Shown here in pieces: positions 1 through 5,286 of a stretch of DNA of 5,286 bases. How positions within the stretch are numbered: position 1 is the first letter of the stretch; the number at the start of each line of letters is the position of its first letter. Source of the stretch: Pseudomonadota bacterium. Lineage in GTDB: Bacteria > Myxococcota > Bradymonadia > UBA4248. Both the position numbers and the translations under genes were made by a program. Below the pieces are notes generated by a model, which saw only the letters and a program-made list of their open reading frames with translations, did no database searches and had not been told where the DNA came from. The stretch covers positions 1 through 5,286 of the forward strand of contig JAGBXG010000520.1 of the NCBI GenBank assembly GCA_017629415.1, given 5' to 3'.

Positions 1-6
1 CCATCG

Positions 7-37
7 TTCCCGACGTGGTGGGGTTATACCACGGGAA
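7..37. other. Imperfect inverted repeat (hairpin) at the left edge
   Basis: TTCC (7-10) pairs with GGAA (34-37), and CGTGGT (14-19) pairs with ACCACG (28-33). The loop is 8 nt and the left arm has a 3-nt bulge (11-13). The hairpin could end a gene lying upstream of the window, but no T-run follows it, so terminator function is not shown. Confidence 0.3.
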
Positions 38-65
38 TTTGAGGATCCCTGTCCACAGCACCACA

Positions 66-100
66 TCTGCCATCTGCCGTCTGCGCTCTGCCGTCTGCCG
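66..100. repeat. Five tandem heptamers, consensus TCTGCCR
   Basis: The units are TCTGCCA (66-72), TCTGCCG (73-79), TCTGCGC (80-86), TCTGCCG (87-93) and TCTGCCG (94-100). The third unit carries two changes. The array lies about 105 bp upstream of the restriction gene start. Similar heptamer arrays occur between genes in several bacterial groups. A count change here would not alter any coding frame, because no supported gene covers the array. Confidence 0.8.
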
Positions 101-190
101 GGGGCTGTGCGTTGAGTTTTCGTTTTTTATCGGGGTGCATCGTGTTATTCTCCCCGCCGTATGGGCGAAAGCGTGTCGCCTACATGCTTA

Positions 191-197
191 GAGGGAG
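191..197 (+). promoter_or_regulatory. Ribosome binding site that sets the restriction gene start
   Basis: GAGGGAG lies 8 nt before the ATG at 206. An in-frame ATG at 161 would add 15 residues, but it has no comparable site and the added residues look non-family. The protein beginning MQSFSQIV at 206 is the better start. Confidence 0.65.
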
Positions 198-205
198 CTT
201 ACGCC

Positions 206-1528
206 ATGCAGTCATTCAGCCAAATTGTTCAGAATATCCGCACAACTTCAGTGAATGCCAAACAGGCGGGAACGAAGTTCGAAATCCTTGTCCTGCGCTG
301 GTTTATGGCCACGCCCCTTTACATGGTTAAACGCGGATGGCTGTGGGCAGATTTTGCCAAAGCTGTGGGCAAAGATGCGAATGATTTGGGCATCGACCTC
401 GTGCTTGAAATGCATGACGGCGAATTTTGGGCGGTGCAGTGCAAGTTTTACTGTAAAAGTTCGCGCATTGATGAGGATAAAATCGCCCATTTCCTCGGGC
501 ATCAGGGGATGAAGTTCACGATTGACCGCAAATCACGGACGTTTACGCGTTTTGTGTGGGTCGATACCGATGCCGTATGGGGCAGGAATGCCGAAAAATA
601 TGTTCATGGACGCGACAAATTTACGCGCCTGAGCATGAGTGTTTTGGCAAATTCGAATGTCAACTGGGATGCCATCGTCAAGGGCAATAAGGCGAATGCT
701 GAACCCAAAAAGCCCCGTGATTATCAGAAAGAGATCATTCATAAGGCCGAAGCGCATTTCAAGAACAACGAACGCGGCAAAGTCATTATGGCTTGCGGTA
801 CGGGCAAGACTTTGACCTCTCAGCGTATTGCCGAAGCCGTAGCCGGAACTTGCGGGACATTGATTTTATATTGTGTGCCGTCGATTGCATTGCTCGGGCA
901 GACGTATCAGTCGTGGGCAGAAAATGCCCAGCATGCGCCCGAAGATACACAGGTTGCCCCCTTGTTTGCGATTGGCGTTTGTTCAGATAATCGAGCCCTC
1001 GAAAAAACGGATCATACTGGAGAAGCCACCATTGATTCCCCCTTGCCGGCCACGACATCTGTCACCGCAGTCTGTGAACGTATTTTGGCCGCTCGACAAA
1101 TGCAGAAAGAAGGTATGTCCGTCATTTTTACGACGTATCAGTCTTTGCAGGTCGTTGCCGATGCTCAACAGATGGTTTTGGATGAAACCGATGGCACTTT
1201 TGGTGTCTTTGATATGATTATCTGCGACGAAGCGCACCGAACCACCGGCGCGGCCAAAGACGGTTTTGAATCCAGTTTTATGAAAATTCATGACAATGGA
1301 TTCATTCAGGCCAAAAAACGTCTTTATATGACCGCAACCCCGCGTATTTATACGGTCAATGCCAAATCAGAAGCTAAAAAGGCTGCTTCTGATGCCGTGG
1401 TTTGCTCCATGGATGACGCGGCAACATACGGCGAGGAAATTGCGCGCATCCGAACGCAAATAAGGCTTCAGGTTCTGCTCCTGCGACGCCAAAGGCTCCG
1501 GCAATCCCTGCTTCTTCTGAGGCCGTAG
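206..1528 (+). CDS. N-terminal fragment of type ISP restriction enzyme: Mrr-like nuclease plus first helicase lobe
   Basis: This is the only part of the broken restriction enzyme with a proper start and ribosome site. Residues about 20-110 form a PD-(D/E)xK nuclease of the Mrr type: E26 in GTKFE, D64 in GIDLVLE, and Q78-C-K80 in VQCKFY. Residues about 180-415 form the first RecA-like helicase lobe, with Walker A ACGTGKT (196-202, lysine 201), a DEAH box (341-344) and motif III YMTATPR (374-380). Family sequence ends at ARI (codon ending at 1450). The last 25 or so residues, rich in Arg, Leu and Gln, are read from foreign insert DNA in an unrelated frame and stop at 1526-1528. Without the second helicase lobe, ATP-driven translocation should be impossible. 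A free nuclease domain could still fold, but specific activity is doubtful. If expressed, the product would be 440 residues. Confidence 0.8.
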   Translation: MQSFSQIVQNIRTTSVNAKQAGTKFEILVLRWFMATPLYMVKRGWLWADFAKAVGKDANDLGIDLVLEMHDGEFWAVQCKFYCKSSRIDEDKIAHFLGHQGMKFTIDRKSRTFTRFVWVDTDAVWGRNAEKYVHGRDKFTRLSMSVLANSNVNWDAIVKGNKANAEPKKPRDYQKEIIHKAEAHFKNNERGKVIMACGTGKTLTSQRIAEAVAGTCGTLILYCVPSIALLGQTYQSWAENAQHAPEDTQVAPLFAIGVCSDNRALEKTDHTGEATIDSPLPATTSVTAVCERILAARQMQKEGMSVIFTTYQSLQVVADAQQMVLDETDGTFGVFDMIICDEAHRTTGAAKDGFESSFMKIHDNGFIQAKKRLYMTATPRIYTVNAKSEAKKAASDAVVCSMDDAATYGEEIARIRTQIRLQVLLLRRQRLRQSLLLLRP

Positions 1529-1563
1529 ATCGTAAGGCGTTACAGGACGAGTTTGCACTCTAA
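1453..1563 (+). pseudogene. 3' remnant (36 codons) of an unidentified gene
   Basis: Starting at the insert's left edge, a frame different from the restriction gene reads a coherent protein tail. It has an Ala/Pro/Ser-rich linker (SGSAPATPKAPAIPASSE) followed by a charged end (DRKALQDEFAL) and a TAA at 1561-1563. A terminator-like hairpin begins 22 nt later, as expected at the true end of a gene. It looks like the tail of whatever gene stood before the synthetase gene in the donor DNA, with its front removed when the insert formed. No family is recognisable from so short a piece. It has no start codon of its own, so it could be made only by a frameshift from the upstream restriction fragment. 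Confidence 0.45.
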
Positions 1564-1585
1564 AGTTTCCTGTTAGGTTTGTCGA

Positions 1586-1618
1586 AACAGCGTAAGCCTT
1601 ATGCTTACGCTGTTCTTG
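1586..1618 (+). terminator. Probable intrinsic terminator of the remnant gene
   Basis: AACAGCGTAAGC (1586-1597) pairs perfectly over 12 bp with GCTTACGCTGTT (1603-1614) around a CTTAT loop. The T-run that follows is short and broken (TTCTTGT). The position just after the stop at 1563 fits a terminator, and it would separate the synthetase gene from transcription coming through the restriction fragment. Confidence 0.6.
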
Positions 1619-1647
1619 TATGGTTATGGTGCTGTACAAGGTAATGT

Positions 1648-1661
1648 CCACATAAGTGTGG
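1648..1661. promoter_or_regulatory. Small palindrome upstream of the synthetase gene
   Basis: CCACA-TAAG-TGTGG is a perfect 5-bp inverted repeat ending 38 nt before the ATG at 1700. It could be an operator or simply a short hairpin in the leader. No convincing -35/-10 pair could be placed around it. A function is conjecture. Confidence 0.25.
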
Positions 1662-1688
1662 TATGGATTATCAGAGGCTAGGTTTTGC

Positions 1689-1693
1689 AGGAG
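1689..1693 (+). promoter_or_regulatory. Ribosome binding site of the synthetase gene
   Basis: AGGAG lies 6 nt before the ATG at 1700, which is near-ideal spacing. This favours the ATG over the in-frame TTG at 1685, which overlaps the site. Confidence 0.75.
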
Positions 1694-1699
1694 TATGTT

Positions 1700-2671
1700 A
1701 TGTTGAGTAAGAGAAGAACTGAATCGGTTCGACCTGATGATCCCATTTTGGAGATACCTTGGGAGAAACTTTCTGAGATTGGCAGTGAGTCGTCTCTCGG
1801 GTTAAGCCTGAAAAACAGTCTTAACAGGTTTTTAAAAACGTTTGGTGAGCCTTCTTTGTTGGACGACCTTTACCAGTCTGTTTTGCATGGTCTGGATAAT
1901 TTGGACGAGTCAGGGGCCTTTTTAGGAGTCCTGACACATCCAGATGTAAGCTATCGAGGCAAGTCTCCGCAGTCCATTCAGAACAAGCTGGCACGAAATA
2001 AAGAATCTCCTGTCAAGAGACCGTTGGAAAAGGTGTTTAATGACCTGATTGGTATTCGTATTATTGTGTCAGATTATTCGATTTGGGAAGGTATCAGTGC
2101 AAGATTTGTTTCTTCTGAGGTCACGGTGGTGGATCTCCGTCAAGGAAAAACTCCTGATGATGGTTACAGGGCTGTACACTTGTACTTTCAGGCAGATCAC
2201 AGGCATTATCCTGTGGAGCTTCAGTTTGTCTCCGAGCACGATAACGTGTTTAACGCGTGGCAACATGATCACTTTTACAAACTGTCCTCATACAATCCTG
2301 TGATTGGCAAGCAGCTTCGTGATATGTATGAACGAGGAATACTTGAGACGGAGGATGACTACATCAGTGCTTTGAAAGAATTGCAGTCCTCGACTGTGTT
2401 TGAAGAACGTAAGGTGGTTTATGGTACAAAACTGGTTGCCAGTCGATTTGGAATGAAAGGCTGTATTGGGTATATGCCTTCAACACATCAGGAGCTTATG
2501 ACTCTGTATCGTGAACTTTTCTGGAAATGCGTTCGAGAAGAGCTCGATGTCGGGATTTCCGTAGTCAAGGGGGATGGGTACGCTGAGTTTCGACCATGCA
2601 CAATATACAGTACTTATGCGGATTTCTACGACGCAATTTTCCACGATTTGTTACGCAGACCTCGTAAATAG
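1700..2671 (+). CDS. RelA/SpoT-domain nucleotide pyrophosphokinase (small alarmone synthetase-like)
   Basis: This is the only intact gene in the window, encoding 323 residues. Residues about 80-200 are a RelA/SpoT synthetase domain, which transfers pyrophosphate from ATP to a nucleotide (GDP/GTP in classic members) or, in some toxic members, to tRNA. Key positions are visible: R86 and K88 in YRGKS, D115 in NDLIGIR, Y156 in GYRAVH, and E173 and Q175 in VELQF. These correspond to the substrate- and Mg-binding residues of the family, so it is probably catalytically competent. There is no HD hydrolase domain before it and no TGS or ACT domain after it. At 323 residues it is clearly longer than RelQ/RelP-type enzymes (about 210). 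Residues about 205-323 form a region I do not recognise. No signal peptide or membrane segment is seen, so it should be cytosolic. It lies inside the insert, with its stop 18 bp before the right junction and no terminator between. It could be a housekeeping-type synthetase, a toxSAS-type toxin or a CapRel-like fused defence protein. The sequence alone does not decide. Confidence 0.88.
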   Translation: MLSKRRTESVRPDDPILEIPWEKLSEIGSESSLGLSLKNSLNRFLKTFGEPSLLDDLYQSVLHGLDNLDESGAFLGVLTHPDVSYRGKSPQSIQNKLARNKESPVKRPLEKVFNDLIGIRIIVSDYSIWEGISARFVSSEVTVVDLRQGKTPDDGYRAVHLYFQADHRHYPVELQFVSEHDNVFNAWQHDHFYKLSSYNPVIGKQLRDMYERGILETEDDYISALKELQSSTVFEERKVVYGTKLVASRFGMKGCIGYMPSTHQELMTLYRELFWKCVREELDVGISVVKGDGYAEFRPCTIYSTYADFYDAIFHDLLRRPRK

Positions 2672-2689
2672 GTATCCTGAGTATCAATT

Positions 2690-4423
2690 TCGTTTGGCCA
2701 GGCGGTCAATCTCGGATGCCTGAGTGATTACAAAGTCATTATTTTAACGGTCAATCCCAAAGACTTGCCCGAAAAAGTGGTTTCAGGCTTCGAACGTGCA
2801 GATAAATTGCTGGATTTGCCCACAGCCACACGCCTTGTCGGGGCCATTCACGGGCTTTCCAAGCAGCTCGTAGGCGACGGCGGACGTACGCTTGCCGAAG
2901 ATCCTAAACCCTGTACCCGTGCGCTTGTTTTTGCCTCTGAAATTGGAAATGTCGAGAAATTGGGTTCATCCAAAAATATCGAAGCGATGTTCCCTGAAGT
3001 CTCCAAACTTTATCTCAAGTCTAAAACATCTGCCGAAGAACGCCTGAAATATGTTTCTATCGAAGCCAAACATGTCGATGGAACCATGAACTCCAGCGAG
3101 CGCAATGCCATTTTGTCCTGGCTCGCCGGTGAGGATGGCACAGAGACCAAATCGAACGTCTGCCGCGTTGTTTCTAACGTCCGTTGTCTTTCCGAAGGCG
3201 TAGACGTCCCCGCACTTGATGCCGTCGTGTTTATGGCTCCCAAGCGTTCGCAAATCGACATTGTACAATCCGTAGGACGCGTGATGCGCAATTTCAGGCG
3301 CGGAGAGGAGGGCGGCAAAAAATACGGCTATATCATTCTGCCTGTGGCACTGCGTCCCGGCGAGAATATCCATGAGGCGCTTGAAGAAGGCGATCGCTTT
3401 AAAGAGGTTTGGAGTGTTCTTTGCGCATTGCGTTCACACGATGAAAACTTCAATGCACAGGTCAATGCGATACGCCTGAATATGGCCGATTCTTCGGAAT
3501 TCAAGGCCAAAGCCGGCACATTTGACCCCGAATCCGGCAAATTCATCGTCGGCACAACCGGCAACCAAAGAAATCCCGTCGAAGACAACGCCGACGATTT
3601 GCTCATGAGCGACGAACAAAAGGCCAAAGTGCGCATCGCCCGTCAGCTCGAACTCTTTGAACCCGACCAGCAAAAGATATTTGCCAAACTCGTGGACAAG
3701 GTCGGCACTCGCAACTATTGGGAAGGGTGGGCCTCCGATGTCGGCAAAGTTGCCCTCGATATCATCGCGCACATGAATGATATTATCGAACGCCATCCCG
3801 ATGTACAAAAGGCATTCGACCGCTATCACAAAGGACTGCAAAAAAATATCAATCAGAGCATCGATCGCGAACAAGCCGCAGAAATGCTCGGTCAGCACAT
3901 CATCGTTGGCCCTATCTTTGATGCACTCTTTGCCAACTATCATTTCAATGAGAATAACGCCGTCAGCAAAACACTGGCTCGCATGGTCAAAAAACTCCAA
4001 GACCACGGCCTCGGAAAAGATACAACGATTCTCAATACGTTCTATGCGAGCATCCGCAACCAGATTGGCGACCTCAAAAATCCCGCCGCTCGTCAGAACC
4101 TTATCAAAGAATTATACAATCGTTTCTTTGCCGTCGCCTTCCCCAAAACCGTCCAGCGCCTCGGCATTGTCTATACCCCCGTGGAATGCGTCGATTTTAT
4201 CCTTCACAGCGTCGAAGCCCTGATGCAGCGCGAGTTCGGGCGTTCCTTGTCTGACGAAAACGTCCACATTCTCGACCCATTTGTCGGCACCGGTACATTC
4301 ATCACGCGATTATTACAATCGGGCATCATCAAAGACAAAGATATCAAACGCAAATATCTCAACGAGCTTCACTGCAACGAAATCGTCCTGCTTGCCTATT
4401 ATGTCTCCGATTTCAACATCTAA
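2690..4423 (+). pseudogene. Middle fragment of type ISP restriction enzyme: second helicase lobe, coupler, methyltransferase motif I
   Basis: This piece continues the restriction enzyme directly after the insert, in the original frame. The open frame reaches back only to 2681, with a TGA at 2678-2680. It contains the second RecA-like lobe, with TRALVFASE (about 2918-2944), motif V ending SEGVDVP and motif VI QSVGRVMR with its arginine fingers (3266-3289). A long alpha-helical coupler follows, then methyltransferase motif I DPFVGTGTF (4274-4300), which binds S-adenosylmethionine. It ends at an in-frame TAA (4421-4423) in DFNI, where relatives usually carry a glutamate, so a GAA-to-TAA change is likely. 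The first usable start is a TTG at 2765 with no ribosome site, so real translation is doubtful. An automatic annotation might list it as a separate helicase gene from 2765. Confidence 0.82.
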
Positions 4424-5017
4424 ACCGTATTTCACAGCCTGTACTCCACCGATAAATATATCAATTATAATAATATATGTTTAACCGATACCTTTGAACT
4501 CTACGAACGCGGTCAGCGCACAATTGACGACCTTTTCAAGGAAAACACCGAACAAATCGAACGCCAGTGCAAAGCCCCGATTCAAGTCATTATCGGCAAT
4601 CCGCCGTATTCTGCCAAACAAGGCAATGCCAATGATAATAATCAGAATTTGAAATATCCGAAACTGGATAATCGTATTGCGGAAACGTATGTTGCCGGTT
4701 CTAATTCTACAAACAAGAACGCAATGTACGATTCCTACATTCGCGCATTTCGCTGGGCATCCGACCGCATTGCCAGCAATCCGAATGGCGGTGTGATTGG
4801 CTTTATTACAAATGGTGGCTGGATTGAAGGTAATGCCGCAGCAGGGATGCGCCAGGCACTCGTCGATGAATTTGACAGTATTTATGTTTTGGATTTGCGC
4901 GGTGATCAACGTACACAAGGCGAATTATCGCGAAAAGAAGGTGGCAAGATATTTGGTTCAGGTTCTCGTGCAAAAGTATGTATGACATTTTTGGTGAAGC
5001 ATGGCCTCACCCCAACC

Positions 5018-5036
5018 CCCTCTCCAAAGGAGAGGG
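5018..5036. repeat. Hairpin CCCTCTCC-AAA-GGAGAGGG
   Basis: A perfect 8-bp stem with a 3-nt loop, the core of the SPKER-type repeat. No T-run follows, so it is not a good terminator. Confidence 0.8.
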
Positions 5037-5055
5037 ACTTTATGTCAGGTTTGGA

Positions 5056-5071
5056 GGGGGAAGTGTCCCCC
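5056..5071. repeat. Hairpin GGGGGA-AGTG-TCCCCC
   Basis: A perfect 6-bp stem with a 4-nt loop, 19 bp beyond the first hairpin and part of the same repeat cluster. Confidence 0.65.
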
Positions 5072-5074
5072 TGC

Positions 5075-5103
5075 GCGGCTATTTCGCAAGCGAAATACGC
5101 CGC
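5075..5103. repeat. Strong hairpin with ATTTCGC-AA-GCGAAAT core
   Basis: GCGGCTATTTCGC (5075-5087) pairs with GCGAAATA-C-GCCGC (5090-5103), giving 13 bp with one bulged C at 5098 and a 2-nt apex. It is the most stable-looking structure in the window and probably the heart of the second repeat unit. Confidence 0.75.
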
Positions 5104-5191
5104 TACCCCCTCTGCCTCACCCCACACCCCCGCCAGCCTTACGGCTAAAGTGTACCCCAAGTCAAGGACAATTGAAAAAGAGGGCTTGTAA

Positions 5192-5286
5192 TCTCCCTCA
5201 TCCTATGTTTTAAAAAATAGTTTTACTGACCGGAGGATACGGCAACGCTGCGGAGCGACCGGAGCACCGAGTCAGTGTCGTTGATA
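5192..5286. other. Right-edge segment without a supportable gene
   Basis: After the stop at 5191 there is an AT-rich stretch (TTTTAAAAAATAG, about 5209-5221) and then a structured GC-rich segment. Neither the restriction enzyme nor another protein family is recognisable in any frame. The segment is too short to say what lies beyond the window. Confidence 0.5.
5225..5276. repeat. Nested inverted repeat at the right edge
   Basis: ACTGACCGG (5225-5233) pairs with CCG-A-GTCAGT (5267-5276) with one bulged A. Inside it, CGCT (5246-5249) pairs with AGCG (5254-5257). GACCGGAG also occurs twice in direct orientation (5228-5235 and 5257-5264). The 52-bp unit resembles a mobile palindromic repeat and may be another family than the C-rich cluster. 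Confidence 0.5.

Larger units (their letters stand above)
1451..2689. other. Foreign insert of about 1.24 kb inside the restriction gene
   Basis: The left flank ends in the family sequence TYGEEIARI and the right flank resumes with SFGQAVNL. Joining 1450 to 2690 gives a spacing that matches the family, with no change of frame (1,239 bp, 413 x 3). The edges are certain only to about 3 bp, because the isoleucine codon is ATC on the left and ATT on the right. The insert holds the 3' end of an unknown gene, a terminator-like hairpin and a complete RelA/SpoT-domain gene. I see no transposase, integrase, terminal inverted repeats or clear target duplication beyond a possible 2-bp AT. The synthetase gene uses AGA, AGG and CGA arginine codons freely, whereas the flanks mainly use CGC and CGT, which supports a separate origin. 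Confidence 0.8.
206..5002 (+). pseudogene. Disrupted type ISP restriction-modification gene (nuclease-helicase-methyltransferase), whole span
   Basis: Enzymes of this kind (for example LlaGI and LlaBIII) are single chains of roughly 1,550-1,650 residues. They join an Mrr-like nuclease, a superfamily 2 DNA translocase, an adenine-N6 methyltransferase and a target-recognition domain. They methylate a host site and cut unmethylated invading DNA after ATP-driven translocation. All but the last part can be read here in order and in one frame: nuclease (about 270-460), Walker A (791-811), DEAH box (1226-1237), helicase motif VI (3266-3289), methyltransferase motif I (4274-4300) and NPPY (4598-4609). 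The frame is broken by a 1.24-kb insert (1451-2689), by a TAA at 4421-4423 and by a repeat from 5003. About 1,186 codons remain without the insert, so roughly 400 C-terminal residues, including the specificity region, are missing. Family assignment rests on motif order and recalled family sequence, not on a search. Confidence 0.88.
5003..5160. repeat. C-rich, hairpin-rich repeat cluster of the 'TPTPSPKER' type
   Basis: The coding sequence changes abruptly into C-runs and hairpins. An 11-bp direct repeat, GCCTCACCCCA, occurs at 5004-5014 and 5114-5124, and ACCCCCTCT occurs at 5015-5023 and 5105-5113, so the block looks like two nested or partial copies. Translation of its left end gives TPTPSPKER, a string commonly seen where dispersed intergenic repeats of this kind invade genes. 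The block is open in two + frames and one - frame. Its right edge is uncertain, and the last copy may run to about 5190. Confidence 0.7.
4424..5191 (+). pseudogene. Third fragment of type ISP restriction enzyme: methyltransferase core, ending in a repeat
   Basis: It lies in the same frame as the middle fragment, directly after the TAA. It reads TVFHSLYSTDK, then the catalytic motif IV NPPY of adenine-N6 methyltransferases (4598-4609, in VIIGNPPYSAKQ). Next come YDSYIRAFRWASDRI, the strand GVIGFITNGGW (4793-4825) and RGDQRTQGELSRKEGG, all typical of COG4889 enzymes. Family sequence ends at MTFLVKH (about 5002). The remaining 62 residues are a translated repeat (TPTPSPKERD and beyond) with no family character, stopping at 5189-5191. 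No plausible ribosome site or strong start exists. The TTG at 4649 lies after the NPPY motif, so a product from there would lack the catalytic core. The rest of the methyltransferase and the target-recognition domain do not resume before the window ends. Confidence 0.78.

Noticed and set aside
112..160. Candidate promoter with TTGAGT (112-117) and TATTCT (146-151)
   Set aside because: The spacing is about 28 bp, too long for a sigma-70 promoter, and no better -10 lies at 16-18 bp.
1572..1614. Integron attC site suggested by GTTAGGT (1572-1578) and the nearby inverted repeat
   Set aside because: No matching RYYYAAC partner is placed symmetrically, and the hairpin arms are a perfect palindrome without the bulges expected of attC. 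The terminator reading is simpler.
2672..2685. GTATC direct repeat (2672-2676 and 2681-2685) as a target duplication
   Set aside because: Both copies are on the same side of the insert, and the left junction has only ATC in common, so it is not a duplicated target site.
3434..4006. Long open frame on the - strand (190 codons) opposite the coupler region
   Set aside because: It lies wholly opposite well-supported restriction-enzyme sequence, shows no family motif and has no clear ribosome site. It is a shadow frame.
2690..4423. Treating the second-lobe fragment as an independent helicase gene
   Set aside because: It lacks the ATP-binding lobe and a ribosome site, and it continues the upstream fragment exactly once the insert is removed.
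4421..4423. Recoded stop or programmed readthrough
   Set aside because: The codon is TAA, the least likely to be recoded, there is no downstream structure to suggest it, and the gene has two other lesions.
4481..4918. Open frame of 145 codons on the - strand opposite the NPPY region
   Set aside because: The + strand carries clear methyltransferase motifs through this stretch. The - frame has no recognisable features.

Overview
The window is dominated by the broken remains of one very large defence gene, a type ISP (COG4889-like) single-polypeptide restriction-modification enzyme on the + strand. Reading forward, its parts are an Mrr-like PD-(D/E)xK nuclease and first helicase lobe (206-1450), the second helicase lobe, coupler and start of the adenine-N6 methyltransferase (2690-4423), and the middle of the methyltransferase with its NPPY motif (4424-5002). 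Base composition is moderate and the genes use SD-like ribosome sites (GAGGGAG, AGGAG). This suggests a mid-GC bacterium, but nothing here fixes the lineage.

Three independent lesions break the gene. First, about 1.24 kb of foreign DNA (about 1451-2689) sits between the two RecA-like helicase lobes. Joining the flanks restores the expected protein (YGEEIARI followed by SFGQAV) in the same frame, so the insertion was clean. Second, an in-frame TAA at 4421-4423 falls between methyltransferase motifs I and IV, and homology continues in the same frame beyond it. Third, at about 5003 the coding sequence runs into a C-rich, hairpin-rich repeat whose translation contains 'TPTPSPKER'. The rest of the methyltransferase and the target-recognition domain are not in the window. 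The restriction-modification system is therefore almost certainly inactive.

The insert carries three things in order: a 36-codon 3' remnant of an unidentified gene in a different reading frame, a 12-bp hairpin that looks like that gene's terminator, and one complete gene (1700-2671). That gene encodes a 323-aa RelA/SpoT-type nucleotide pyrophosphokinase whose catalytic residues are all present, with an unrecognised C-terminal region. It is the only intact gene in the window. No transposase, integrase or antitoxin gene accompanies it. The likely picture is an alarmone synthetase, possibly a toxic or defence-type one, that landed inside an older restriction-modification gene which was decaying or began to decay afterwards.

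The left edge (1-205) holds an imperfect hairpin, five tandem heptamers (TCTGCCR) and the ribosome site of the restriction gene. The right edge (5003-5286) holds the hairpin repeat cluster and a second nested inverted repeat, with no supportable gene after 5191.
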